Part shown: positions 1 through 11,400 of the stretch, piece after piece
Layout of the letters: the number at the start of each line of letters is the position of its first letter
Numbering within the stretch: position 1 is the stretch's first letter
NCBI RefSeq assembly: GCF_026914185.1
Contig: NC_070565.1
Coordinates: 6,758,001-6,822,000 of the forward strand
Reading direction: 5' to 3'
Length of the DNA stretch: 64,000 nt
Origin: Puccinia triticina
Lineage: Eukaryota > Basidiomycota > Pucciniomycetes > Pucciniales > Pucciniaceae
Made by a program: the position numbers and the translations under genes
Notes under the pieces: generated by a model
The model's database searches: none
What the model saw: only the letters and a program-made list of their open reading frames with translations
Told to the model about the DNA's origin: nothing

Positions 1-248
1 CCCTTTTACCCCTGCGCGCACCAGGGACAGGAAAGACTCCCATTTTCCGTCCGTGCGGCTTGCCAATTGGGATAACGACTCCCAACGACTCCCAAATCCC
101 CCAGCCGCGGAGCCTCGATTGGAAGAACGACTCCCGCCGACTCCCATTCGTCCGGCCATTGCCACCGCCCCTCTGCCACCCCTCCCTCCAATTTTAAACC
201 TCCCCTGCGCCATTCCCTTACTAATTTGAGTCTTTTCATTCCCCCCAG
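1..248. other. GC-rich stretch with ACGACTCCCA motifs
   Basis: No gene is supported here. The motif ACGACTCCCA and close variants recur about five times between 25 and 150. The same motif reappears, partly inverted, at about 2500-2665, on the far side of the OTU pseudogene. The two stretches may be subterminal regions of one transposable element whose left end lies outside the window. A polypyrimidine tract ending in AG at 247-248 looks like a splice acceptor for the following coding stretch. Confidence 0.4.
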
Positions 249-1816
249 GATCTACATGCTCTTGGCACCAACGCTGATCTCACCCAAATCGAGCAAGTCG
301 ACCGGATCCGCGAAAGGCTCCTGCAGATGAATCCCGCACAGATGGCGGCCCAGTTACAAGCTATCAACAGCCTATTGGAAGGCTCTGGAACCGTCGTGAC
401 GATCCAGGAACCAACACAAGCTCAGACCACCCGTGGACGTCCAAAAGGCGCGCCAAACAAACCAAAAACTACGAAAAGGGACCCCTCCGCCTTCGAACAC
501 GTTGAAAATAAAAGGAAGAATGAAGAAGGAGCAATGATGAAGTCCAAGAAACAGAGGCTAGCGGAGAAGGAAGAAATGAAACAAATGAAGAAAGAAGAGA
601 AGGAGCAACAAAAAAGGAAGAAAGAAGAGGAGAAGAAGAAGAAGCAAGAAGAGAAGAAGAACAAACCAGCGCCCAAGAAGAGGAAACTCCCGGCACGAAA
701 GTCAAAGACCGCCAAGAAAGTCGCTCAGTCTCCTTCTCCAACTCCTTCTCCGTCGCCGTCTCCATCACCACCACCCTCCTCACCTGCGCTTCCTCCTCCT
801 CCGCCGCCGAAAGCCCAAGTCCCAACAAAGCGCTTCAAACCGGTCCGCGTCGCACCTAAGAAGCCAGCTTCCCCTTCCCCTCCTGTGAACTCCGCCTCGT
901 CTGCCGCCGCCCCTCCGCAGCAACGTACGTCCCGCGCCGCTGGGAAGATGCGAGCTCCGCCTTCCCCTTCCCCTCCTTTGCAATCAACCTCTTCTGCCCC
1001 CGCGCCTCCGCCGCAACGTCCGACCCGCGCCACCGCTAAGAAGCCAGCCCCACCTTCCGCTCCTGCTCAATCAACCTCGTCTTCCCCCGCCCCTCCGCCG
1101 AAATCTAGCCGGGTACCTCCGCCGCGAGCCGCGCGAGCCACGCGAGTCCCTCCACCGCCAACAGCTCCAGTCCCTCCACCACCAACAGCACCTGTCCCCC
1201 CACCCCCATCCGAAGAACCAGTTGACCGACCGAATTGGCTCAATCAACTCCCAGTCATCATCAGATCCTCGGTCAAGCGGATACTTGATGTCGAGTCAGA
1301 TGGCCATTGTGGATTCCGCGCGGTGGCATGGTGCTTGGGGAATGGTCAGGGCGCTTGGAGTGCAGTCTGAGAAGCTCTAGCCGACGAAATCAGCAAACGA
1401 GGCGAGTGGTACGTGAAGTTGGGACATTTTCACAACATCAAGTCGACTCTGGCCAGAATAAACTTTTCTGGTACCAAAGGTTGCGGTATGGCTCATTGGA
1501 TGGCGAAGCACTGGCCAACACTTTCCAACGGCCAGTTTTTTATTTCACTGAAGAGTGGTCTCAAACTTTCCTTCCCTCCTTCTGCCCTCCTAACCAAAAC
1601 CCCCCAATCTTCTTGGCTTTCATCCGGTGACTTGATCACTTTGTGGCTCTAGAACTATCCTCCCCTGACGTCTTCCCTGCCCCTTCCCTACAAAAGAGCT
1701 GGAAGCTAAATGCCAACCCAGAGGCACGAGGTTGGGAGGCAAGATACTCTGATTGTTTTGCTCAAACAGGTGGAAGAAAGCTCCTCTTTCCTGATAAGAG
1801 TGGTAAATTTTACTAG
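249..1816 (+). pseudogene. Degenerate OTU-domain cysteine protease gene of transposon (Mutator-like) type
   Basis: The open frame runs from a splice-acceptor-like site at 248 through an internal ATG at 327. It encodes a Lys/Glu-rich coiled segment (about 510-720), a long Pro/Ser/Ala-rich linker (about 720-1220), then an OTU domain. The OTU catalytic start DVESDGHCGFRAVAWCLG is visible at 1287-1340, with Asp, Gly, His and Cys present. The frame then meets TGA at 1368, where the expected Arg codon CGA would fit, and continues in the same frame with GEWYVKLGHF and GCGMAHWMAKHWP. A frameshift near 1550 and a second in-frame stop near 1628 precede the C-terminal LDHFVALELSSPDVFPAP, which carries the catalytic His, ending at TAG 1814. 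OTU proteases of this form are commonly carried by Mutator-like elements. The lesions indicate a dead copy. An intact gene with unusual splicing is possible but less likely. Confidence 0.75.
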
Positions 1817-1989
1817 TATTTCCATTTGTAGTTTTCATGTATTGGTGATTGTTCTAGTCTTTTTTGAATAAATATTGTTATTATTCCTCTCTAGTATTTT
1901 TTGAATAAACACTTTTTATATTTTCTTTTCCTCATTATTTCTGGCAGCTCTGAGAGTTTGTGTCATCAAACATGAGGTACAAATTGTGC

Positions 1990-2390
1990 GCTGGTAGGGA
2001 GCATGTCTATTGTGGAGCTGCACCCCTCATATCTCATGTTCTGATGGCACACTAATGCCACAAACCTTATAGCGCAGAGGAGTTACAGTCTTGAAATATC
2101 CCTGAAAATTTTAGACTGTTTGGTTGTGTAACACAAAAGTTAAACAGTTAGCAGTCATTTCCTACTGAGCATTTGGCACGCCCCTTATGTGTCATGTTCT
2201 GATGGAAAAATAATGCCAGAAATTTTATATCACAGAGTTTATGCAGTCTTAAGATATCCCTGAAATTTGTGGACATTTTGGGTGTGTAACACAAAAGTTA
2301 CACAGTCAGCAGTTATTTTCCTACTAATTTTGGTGCACATCCCTTATATCTCATTTTCTGATGGGACAATACTGCTGAAACTTTCAGTAT
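1990..2390. repeat. 157-bp tandem repeat, about 2.4 copies
   Basis: Units beginning with variants of GCACCCCTYATATCTCATG start near 2020, 2177 and 2334, giving a period of about 157 bp. Each contains a CTGATGG motif, a TCCCTGAAA motif and a GTGTAACACAAAAGTTA motif in the same order. The same unit makes up the arms of the foldback element at 48622-49965. The surrounding 1817-2500 is AT-rich with no coding potential that I can see. Confidence 0.7.
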
Positions 2391-3358
2391 TGTCTTTTTG
2401 TGTATTTTTCTCTGTGCTATCAAATTTTTATGGCTCTAGTACTTGGAACAAAAAAGTTATACATGTTAAAAATAATAAAAAATAATACGAAAAATTAGTG
2501 GGGACGACTCCCAAAAAATAATTTTTTTGGGTCGACGACTCCCAAAAAAGCCGTACCCAAAAAAAGGGTCTAGGTCGACGTCCAGCGCTGGTCGAAAAAT
2601 AGTCGCGCGGACGTATGGGAGTCGTTTTCCCAAAACTTGGGAGTCGTTTTTCCAAGACCCTATAAATATATGTATAATAATAGGGGCAGGCTAAATGCAC
2701 TACCAACTTTTACTATATGTACTTCAAAATATTGGAGTGGAAATTAGTCTACTCCAATAATTTTGGAGTGAACATCCTCCAAAATCATTGGAGTGAACAT
2801 CTTCCAAAATCATTGGAGTGGACCAATTTTTACTCCAAAAATGTGGTAAATTTTGGAGTGGACCACCTGTGCACTCCAATGTTGATCCTGTGCACTCCAA
2901 AATTTTTGGAGTGCACAACTTTGCATCTCAAGAACTTGGATTTCATCAAATAAGATCCAGAAAAATTTGAAAATGAATTTCTTTGACAAATCAACTAAGA
3001 ACTAAAACAAGAAAATAACCAAAATAAAAATAAAATAAATAAAAATAAATATTCTGTATGGATAAGGAAACCAAACAGAAAAAATAGACAAGGGATCAAG
3101 AAACTTGGGACTCCAAATCATTATACATATAGACTCAAGTCCGGCCATTTTTTAACAAGTTCAAGCAACCCTGGAAGGTCTTGGAGGTTGACCTTATGTT
3201 TAGTATAGGAGTGCATTGTGTTGCACTCCATTTCCCTGAGCAAAAAATAGAAAAAAAAGGTTGAAAAAGGAGTGCACAATAGTGCACTCCAAAATATTAT
3301 TAGTGCAAGGATTACACACTCCAAAAATTGAACATATTTTGGAGTAGCCATATGTTTA

Positions 3359-4884
3359 GAGCATCTCTAACGGAGCCGCGACTGGGTGCTTGGGGGCGAA
3401 CTTTGGCCGCCCGGGTTCCTTTCTTGCGCGCTAACGGACCCGCAGAACAACCCTGGGAACATTGCCGGGGGCAGTCAAACCCGCAATCACCTGCTGACTT
3501 CTGTGGGTTGCCTCCCAGCCGCAATTGACCAGACACACCTCCATCCACTCAACTTCATTGGCAAAGACACTCGACACGGTATCAACACATGCACCACCTC
3601 CTACTCAAAGGTTGCCAAGAAAGAATGTATGCAATGATAACCGGGTCCGGTCACTGAGAGGAGCAAATACTCCTCTCAATTACCGGCTCTCTCGGCCAGT
3701 CATTGAGAGCAGCAAACAATCACCTCATTGACCGGTTCTCTCCGGTCATTGAGAGGAGTAAACACTCTCCTCTGACTGGGCCCGTTCCGGTCATCAAGAT
3801 ACGTGGGTGGTCCTCTCCAGTCATTGAGAGGAGTAAACACCTCCGCTCAATGACTGGACGGTTCTCTCCGGCCATTGAGAGGTGTATAATATGAGATAAC
3901 TCCTCTCAATGACTGATCCGCTTGGGTCATCAAGAGGAGTATTGCCTTTGTTTGCTCCGTTCATTGATATACATGCGTCCCAATGACCAGAACATTCTGG
4001 TCATCGAGATACATGCGTCCCGGTGACCAGATCTTTCTGGTCATCGATGTACATGCATCCTGATGACCAGAAAGAAGCCCGCAAGCACCGCAGGTCGTGT
4101 AGGTGCAAGCAGGGCTTGTGACCAAAAGGAAAGAGTTTGCATGAGGCAATCTCAAAAATAACTGTGAAGATTCTTGGTTTCCAGCTCACACCTCACCCTT
4201 ATATGTACTTTGGTTTTACTCTACACCAGCTAAGCGCTGGCATCTCGGCTATCTTTTGTCTGCTCAGTTTCTCTCTAACCCTTTTTGTATTTTTTCTATC
4301 TTTTTTTGAAATCAACGACTTCTTCAAGTCTTGTAGGCCCTTTACCATTTTTTTGCTTTTTGCACCTAGGGATTTGGCAGAAAGTTGAGGTAACTGACCA
4401 CTGCCAACCAGCTGAAAAACCAAAATACAAAGCTTGGAAAGCTCAATTGGGAATGATGGAGAGGGAGTGGATAAATTCTGAGTTGGCAAAATTCACAAGA
4501 CTATACTCAAGAACCACTGGCCAGGAGGAAAAATGAACTTGGTTCAAACTGTGAGCGCTGTGGTGGAATAACATCCTTCACCACCAAAAATGGTAAATGC
4601 TCTCACACCAACATGTGCCGATAATTCATAAGTCCCCTCCACACCGGAGAGATCAAAAGTGCTCACATCTCTCCCCGGCCAAGCCGCAGTGGGGACGGGG
4701 GCTTAGTTAAGTTCGTATTGATGACCGGAACGAGGGTGGTGGGTGGTGCTGGAGGAGTGATCTGCTGCTCGGATTGCGGGTTGAACTGCCAGTCCATAAT
4801 TGGAGCTGAGCCGCGACTGCTGTGACATGTGCTCGCGGGCCGGGGAACGCAGGCCAACTGCCCCCCGGACCGTTGGAGATGCTC
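3359..4884. mobile_element. Nested PIF/Harbinger-type non-autonomous element
   Basis: The 15-bp ends GAGCATCTCTAACGG (3359-3373) and, inverted, GAGCATCTCCAACGG (4870-4884) differ at one base. They are flanked by TTA at 3356-3358 and 4885-4887, the 3-bp target duplication typical of PIF/Harbinger. The element is inserted inside the older TIR element at 2683-4986. It carries a hairpin array (3640-4080) and no recognisable transposase. Confidence 0.8.
3640..4080. repeat. Hairpin array A (stem CCTCTCAATGACCGG)
   Basis: Tandem imperfect hairpins with arms CCTCTCAATGACCGG and CCGGTCATTGAGAGG, loops around TTCTCT and spacers around AGTAAACA. The units degenerate toward 4080, where the arms shorten to TGACCAGA/TCTGGTCA. 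Related arrays with altered stems, loops and spacers lie at 46755-47240 and 59830-60305. Confidence 0.8.
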
Positions 4885-5092
4885 TTACTCCAGTAATTCA
4901 TGGAGTGAAGTGTTGTACACTCCAATATTTTTGGAGTACACAATTGTGCCCTCCATTTTGGATTGGTAGTGCATTTAGCCTGCCCCATAATAATATATGC
5001 AACACCATAATCATTTTGGAGCAAAAATCAAGCAAAAATCAAGGGTCCAATTTTGTAAAGCTCAATCAACAACAAAAAACAATTACTGAAGC

Positions 5093-6454
5093 TCAGTGGG
5101 TGAGGAGCCACAAGCAGGAATGGCATTGAGCAGCCACCTTTTTTACTATTCTGTCAGCTCCATCGAAATTGATTCTAGCAAATTTTTTTGTAGACTCTAA
5201 TTCTAAAAATTTCTTGAGATGTTCGAGAGGGATCATGTTGTTCTTGTGAAGGAATTCGACGATCCTGAATACCGCTCGCTGGAGGTAAAGCAAAAAAAAA
5301 TCTTTTTTATCCGGATGTTGTTCGTGAAGTATGCTCTCCGCCTTTTCAAGCGGCATAATGTCGTGCAACAGTCGATTTAAAGTAATGAGCCAATCCCATG
5401 TAACCCTATGCATGACCTCATCTAGAAGCACCCCTGTCAGCGTTTCTGGCTCAGGACCAGTCCCCGCGAGAAATGCAGCTAATTCGGCGGCCAGAGTGTT
5501 CTCTTTCGTGTTTACATTTCTGATTGGCGTCGTAGAGCTCGTCCCCTGGGATCCGTCGTATGGCTCATGAAATCTGGAAGGAGGTTTTAATCAATCAGAA
5601 AGGTCAATTTTTCAATATTGATGGCTACTTTGATCTGAACAGAATACGAACTTCATTCCTTTAGAAAATTCCTCGGTCAATACCGTTGTGGGACCGTATG
5701 AAGTTTTTGTTACCGGCTGGTGAGGTTCAAGCACCACATGCTTGTCAACGAGCTTGAACAGCGGTTCTGGCCTACAACTTTCTATGAGACGGCATATCGT
5801 TTGTATTTCTTCAAATTTTTCCGCTAGGAACTGATACTCAGCGCGTCTCTCCCGGTTGAAATCAGACATGAAGTCGAGAAGCTTGAGCAAGTCTTTATAT
5901 TGACGGCCAAGTTTTTCTCGCCCTATGTGTTTCTAACGTCAGTTCGCATAATTGTAGAAATTTGAAAAAAAATGATGCCATGAAATCCAATACTTTGTTC
6001 ACTACTTGGAGAGACCGCAACCGCTATGTCTGAAAGGGTTTAATCACAAAAAATCACTTCGTTTCACTTTATAAGCTTAGGTACGCGGTGAGATATGTCT
6101 AGCTGACGTTTTTGGCCAGCTGGAAGCGCGGATCGTTGGGGATCTGAAATTCCAAAAAGTATGTCTGATGAAATTCTCCCAGAGCTCGAAGGGTATGGAC
6201 TATCGATATCGCCTAGAAGAAACCCTAGGAAGGAAGTGGTTGCTTTATATTATTCCGAGGGACAATGTCAGTCAATCACACGATTTGGGTATTTCGAATG
6301 CTTATATCATATAGGCGCGGAGGGAAATACCTCCTTCTTCTTGTATTGCTTCATCGCTGAGTGGAAAGAACTCGGGAGGACTCTTTGTTATGTAGTGAGC
6401 CGCTTGAAAGCAGCACAAAATGAGAGCGGTCAGTCGTTGGCGCTTCGGAAACAT
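5093..6454 (-). CDS. Secreted rust-lineage protein of unknown function (candidate effector)
   Basis: Five exons fit together with consistent phases: 6454-6331, 6212-6085, a short third exon starting at 6023 (18 or 30 nt), 5932-5652 and 5573-5093, giving about 345 residues. The start is the ATG at 6454. The N-terminus MFPKRQRLTALILCCFQAAH has a basic head and a hydrophobic core typical of a signal peptide. The mature part has no motif I recognise. It is charged and largely helical-looking, with an Arg/Glu-rich stretch (FNRERRAEYQFLAEKFEEI) and a C-terminal half containing VTWDWLITLNRLLHDIMPLE. Rust genomes encode many secreted proteins without known domains. A role outside the fungal cell, possibly at the host interface, is inference from the signal sequence only. 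The third-exon boundary is the least certain part of the model. Confidence 0.6.
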
Positions 6455-6546
6455 CGAGTGTAGTGAGCGGGAGGCAAAGAAAGTGCGAGGTTCAGCCTCA
6501 ATCCCTGGAGTAGCAGAAGAGTTCCTATTTCTGTATCTCCATGACC

Positions 6547-6940
6547 AGGGGCTCATGCAAAATGGCTCACGACAAAGTCATCCGCCACTGTGAAACATTG
6601 AAAACCCCCTTCCGGGGTCCTGAAACACCTGTATTCGGCAGCGTTTCCAAATACGAGCAGTGGACACCATCACACACCTTCCATTGTCACACACACGAAA
6701 CATGGAGACCACTGTTATTGGTGTTTCTTCCACTCTTGGGTTGTTTCAAAGCTCCAGCAAGTGTAGTTTGTTTTTTGACTGGATATTGCTTCGCGAACCA
6801 CAAGCTGGCAGAAGTTGGCTAATTGATGCTCGAGGGGCACTTCCTCCATGCGTGCCAGATAGGGAAGCTCCAACAGTCACAAGATTCAAGCAGTTGTGTT
6901 GCACTTGCACTTTGTAGTGTGCCATCTTGTGCCCCCCCCG
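6547..6940. mobile_element. Possible small TIR element
   Basis: Imperfect inverted ends: GGGGCTCATGCAAAATGGCT from 6547, and GGGGGGCACAAGATGGCACA read inward from about 6940. The interior has no gene. No convincing target duplication is seen, so the boundaries are tentative. It overlaps sequence upstream of the secreted-protein gene. Confidence 0.35.
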
Positions 6941-7128
6941 GGCCCTGGGCATCCGTAGTCAGTGGGTCTGGGGATTAGTACATATGATAATTATCCCCAT
7001 TTCTTCTCAAAGGGTTTCCCCAGTTTCATCACCTCGCGCGTAAGTGGAAGACAAGTTTGAAACATGTTCAAAAACCGTTCATGCAGGAAACAATTTTCCC
7101 AGCATCATCCATTCACTACGGAAGCCCT

Positions 7129-7894
7129 CTAACTTAGCTAATTCCCTCCTCGGGGGAGCGAAGCGACCTCCGAAGGAGGGACTTACGCGCTATGTCGACC
7201 CCGCGGCAGTAGAGAATTAGGCATTTTGGTGGGGACTTTTTTAAAACCAATCTCCCACATGAGTTTCTGAACCTTTTTTTTTATAATTTACATTTCTGGG
7301 ATGGCTTAAGCTGTCCCCTTCTTTCTACTATTTTTTCTCATCCTCAACTCCTCTGGTTGAGCTGCAATCATAGTTGTAACATTATCAATTTCAGATTCTG
7401 TACAGTGCAAAATGTGGAATGCACAATGAAGTGGACACTTGTCAGTCACAAAAAAGGACTTCATGGGGCACCCAAGGCCCCAAAAATTTTGTAAAATATG
7501 TACAAAGAAACTCCATGATGTTGTGCACATTTTGCTCCCCCAAAGTTTTATTGCCTGGTGACAAATGGTGAAAAAGATCATTTTTCTTGATGTCCAAAAT
7601 GATTTTTATCAGGTGGATCATTTTTCGGATTTTTTTCTTCAAGTATGTGATATGTATTTCAATCCGGAGGTCGGTATTTGACACAGATGCCACATTGGGT
7701 TTTGCAATTTGGATATTCGGATACAAATTGCGAAACCCGATGTCCAAAACAAAAGAAAAAGTGCAAAACTCTAGCTTAACTAAGCCTCTTGAACGGAGGG
7801 TCCGGGGGACCCCGCCCGGAGGGCTCTCCGCAGGGAGGGGCGGCTTCGCCGCCAGCCACAGCGCTCCCACCAGGGGGGACTTGTGTTAAGTTAG
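7129..7894. mobile_element. Decayed TIR element with GC-rich hairpin ends
   Basis: The outer bases CTAACTTA occur inverted at 7129 and 7894. Next to each end is a GC-rich segment alternating GGAGGG/CCCTCC, GCGAAGCGAC and GGGACTT motifs. The same arrangement forms the ends of the element at 59624-61626. No coding potential and no flanking duplication were found. The rest of 6941-8448 appears non-coding. Confidence 0.4.
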
Positions 7895-8448
7895 GCAAAA
7901 CTAGTGGCGCGATTCGTGGCCGCCCAGGGCTTCCGTAATTCACCCAGTCAACATTGGGGTTTTAACGCCACAAGTACTTTTATAACACATTTGCCATTGA
8001 CATTTTGTAACTTTCTCAAGCTGGTCAGGTTCTTTTGAAGGCACTGCTTCCGATGATACAAACATGAAATGTGATAAACGTAGCGTTAGTGGTCCAGGTT
8101 TACCTCCGAAAATAACCTATGCAAGTTCAATTGGTTGTATAACGATAGCCTCCTGTGTTTATGCTGGTCATGATCAGACCGATTGTAATCACGGCTTGGA
8201 GGAGTGCATAGGCAGTTCTGGGTTGGCTGTCTTCAAAGATTGTTTCAACACAAAAGATACCAGAGCAAAAAAACGACAAACAAAAGAAGTACAACAAGGA
8301 TACGTATGTATACAACATGAAAACACCAAGGATGACAAAAAAAGACACAGCATCTAAAACATGAAATAAACAGATTTCGAGTCCGACACAGGATAGACAA
8401 CAGAAGCAGACGAACAAGAGGTGTTGGGTGAGACAAGAAAAGAGCCGG

Positions 8449-11400
8449 TCATGTTTTGCGCTGTTTTTTCCAAGAACGCGGAGTGGGTGCAGTGGGAAGA
8501 AGATGAGAGTGTTCGGAATAGAAGTCGTTGACGAAGGAGGGATGGAACATAGTATTAGTGTTAGAAGAAGAACAAGTAGTTGTAGTAGTTGTAGTGGTCG
8601 AGGCAGAGGACGGGTTGATAGTGTGAGCAGAGCTATCGAGGCCACGTTTGTTGGGCCGAGAAGAAGATGGCCGGTCGGTATCGGGTGTAATGAGAATGCT
8701 GGGGGGAGGCAAGAGGGAGGCAGCGAGGGCATCGAAACGGGCCTCGAACGCGGCGACGACCGTCCAGATCTTGCCCTTACCGACTCTCCGGGGGCCCCGA
8801 GCCCTCCAATAAGCGACGATGTTCCGGAGGGATTGGCGGCGGAAGCGGGCGGAGATGGGGGGCGCTTGGGGGATCGAAGGGTGGTGTTTGGAGGGCGCTG
8901 GGGACACACTATGGGCGCCACCGGTCTCGCCAGGCCTGTCTTTTGGACAAGGCGGGAGAGGCGTGCTGGACCGGCTGCGAGAGAACGCCCGGCGGACGGG
9001 CTCCAGCGACGGATACACCCCCCGCACCTCTTCCCGTGGAACATCCTCTTCCTCCTTAACAGAGCTGGGCACAGCGGGCCCCCCACTGAGTATCCCCGAA
9101 GACGAGCCCGAGGCGCCCGACTGGTGGCGACTGAGGTCACTGCGCGGTCGGGTGACCATCGGCCGATGTGAGGTTGGCGTCGTCGCTGACGAGCCTCGAC
9201 TCCGTCTGGAAGGATCCAGCGATCTGCGTTTCTGTAGCGCAATCACTCGATGAATCATCTTTGTCCTTTGATGACACACACCACACACAATCAGTTTAAA
9301 CTTTCTTTAATAGCACGCAGGGGTTGAACGTACCACTCCCATTCGGATTGACAGTCGTGAGGACTGAGGTCCAAGGCCTCTAGCATCTTCAAGACGACAT
9401 CTTCTGGCTTGACAGAGTCTTCGAGGGGCTGTTTGCGCTCGATTCTCTTGAAGCAGAACTCGAGGATCTTCCAATCGGCTTGGCTCCATGAGAGCATGTT
9501 CGGTCGGTAATTCAGCTGCTGCAGTTCTTCCTTCAAGCTCTTGGAATAGCTGTGATGCATCATCCGTCTCGAGCTACTTTGTCGGGTTGTGCTTGGTACT
9601 GAACTCGGGCCAGGTCCTGAATGATGATGGGGTTCGGGTGTTTCTTGTCGTTCGGTCTCAGTGGAAAGATTGTTAGTCGAAGCGTGCGAGGAATCCGTCC
9701 GACGCTGATGGAGCATGCTTTTAGCTTGAACAGTCCTCAATAGGCTAGGGTGAGCAGAGGAAGTAGTAGTAGATGAAGCGTGGAGACGGAGTGACCGATC
9801 GGCCTCTTCCCTTTGAATGCTTAGTTCCATCTCTCTCTCCAAGTCATCATCGCCGATCAAGCCGGTATTCTCGACCTTACAGCCCCTGGGAATGAAGCCG
9901 TGATGGACTTTGAGGATGGCGGCTGCTCTGGCGGCTACCTTGGGATCTGATGACACGATTTCAACAATCGGACTTGCTGATGGTCCGGGAATGTTCGAAG
10001 GTGCCCGTCCGGCTGTCAGGCTTCTTACGGCAGGGAAAGGCACAGGATGGTGTAAGACTCCCCGGGGGGTCGAGGTGAAATGTTTTAAATTGCCCTGGGC
10101 TTTGAACATGGTGAGGTCATCAAGACTAACCGACTGATCAACATCTAAACCGAAAAAACAAGTCAGTGTCAATGCTTGGAGGGATACTGGCATGGAGAAT
10201 CACCTTGACTTTCTGAAGGAAGACTTTCGGATCTTGGAAGACGGCTGATTTCTGGGGATCCCGAGGTGCTGCTTTCGGGTCGATGGGAAGAATGATTGAT
10301 TACCGGAGGCGAGGATCGCTCGCGTTCTTCATCTTGGCTCTGCTCCGCCCGCCAGTCTACAGAGACTCATCAAATCAAGTCAGGATTGTTGCGACCAGTT
10401 GAAAGAGCAGGTGCTGGGATGTAATTTGAATGTACCTAGACCGCCAGAAGAATGGCGCTCAGATCGCTGCGAGTCTCTGTGTGAAACTTTCGAATCCCGT
10501 GAACAGTCGTCATCTTCGTTCTCACTTTGAAGATCTAAATAAAAAGAACAGCTTATTTGTATGAGCGCACATCCTGAATTTTGGTGTGAATGAAGGGGGA
10601 GGACTGGAGATTGATCTCGACGTGCCTGAACGCTCGGAATCAGTAAGTTCTGCGGTGGATCTCAGCGAGTGTGGACGGTGAGGGCTTTGAGGCAAGCAGG
10701 ATGGCAGATCAACTGAGATGTTCCCCCGAGGAGAAAAGGAATGAGAAGGACGGGGCAGGGCTCAGAGAGCAGACCAAACAGAGGTATTCAAGAGCACAGA
10801 TTCACATACCCGAGGGAGAGGCCGACGAGGAGATTGGGATCGGATTGGTCTGGCTGTTCTCGGCTATGTCTGGAGATGATCGGTGGGCCGGACTGGGCGG
10901 CCGAACAGACTCTTCTTCAGTCGTCGTTCCGTCTCCGTACTCCTCCTCCTCCTCCTCCTCTTCGCCATACTCCTCCTGCTCGCCATGGTCACCATGACGG
11001 TCATCTGGGAGATCATACCCGCTTTCGACCGAGCATAAGCGCGACGCAATCTCCTCATCAGACCGCCCGCCTCGATCACTGTCGGAATCCATCACTCCAG
11101 GTACCTGAGGTTGTGATGAGATCGGATTGCGCGTCACATCCCTGCCGTCTCTAGAGACGTCTGGGCTCATGTAAGACACGCCTTGCTCAGTACGGGGCTC
11201 ATCTTGGGTGATATAAGACGCGGCTTGGTTGATACGAGACACGCGTTGATCGGTGCAAGTCGCATCTTGGTCGATAGGAGACGCGTGGCTCTCCCGTTCT
11301 TCAGATTCGCGAAGAAACCCTCCTTGATCGATGCGAGACGCGTCTTGGTCGATAGGAGATGCGTGGCTCTGCCGTTCTTCAGATTCGCGCAGGAACCCCC

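Larger units (their letters stand above)
2683..4986. mobile_element. TIR DNA element with palindromic subterminal repeats, host to a nested element
   Basis: The ends are an exact 24-bp inverted repeat beginning GGGGCAGGCTAAATGCACTA at both 2683 and (reverse complement) 4986. ATAATAATA lies immediately outside on both sides (2674-2682 and 4987-4995), consistent with a 9-bp target duplication, although the low-complexity sequence also allows 3 or 6 bp. Inside both ends are many copies of the near-palindrome ACTCCAAAAT/ATTTTGGAGT (2717-2960, 3180-3350, 4888-4960). No transposase is present. After removing the nested element the copy is about 775 bp. A 9-bp duplication would suggest Mutator-like transposition; this is inference. 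Confidence 0.75.

Noticed and set aside
5932..6023. Frameshift in the secreted-protein gene
   Set aside because: Reading straight through gives a shift, but an intron ending at GTTAG before 5932 explains it with phases that match on both sides.
6161..6463. 100-codon open frame on the plus strand
   Set aside because: Antisense to exons 1 and 2 of the secreted-protein gene, which fit together in phase.
8428..9171. 247-codon open frame on the plus strand
   Set aside because: Antisense to the last exon of the 8449-12796 gene, whose minus-strand frame is supported by splice-phase consistency.
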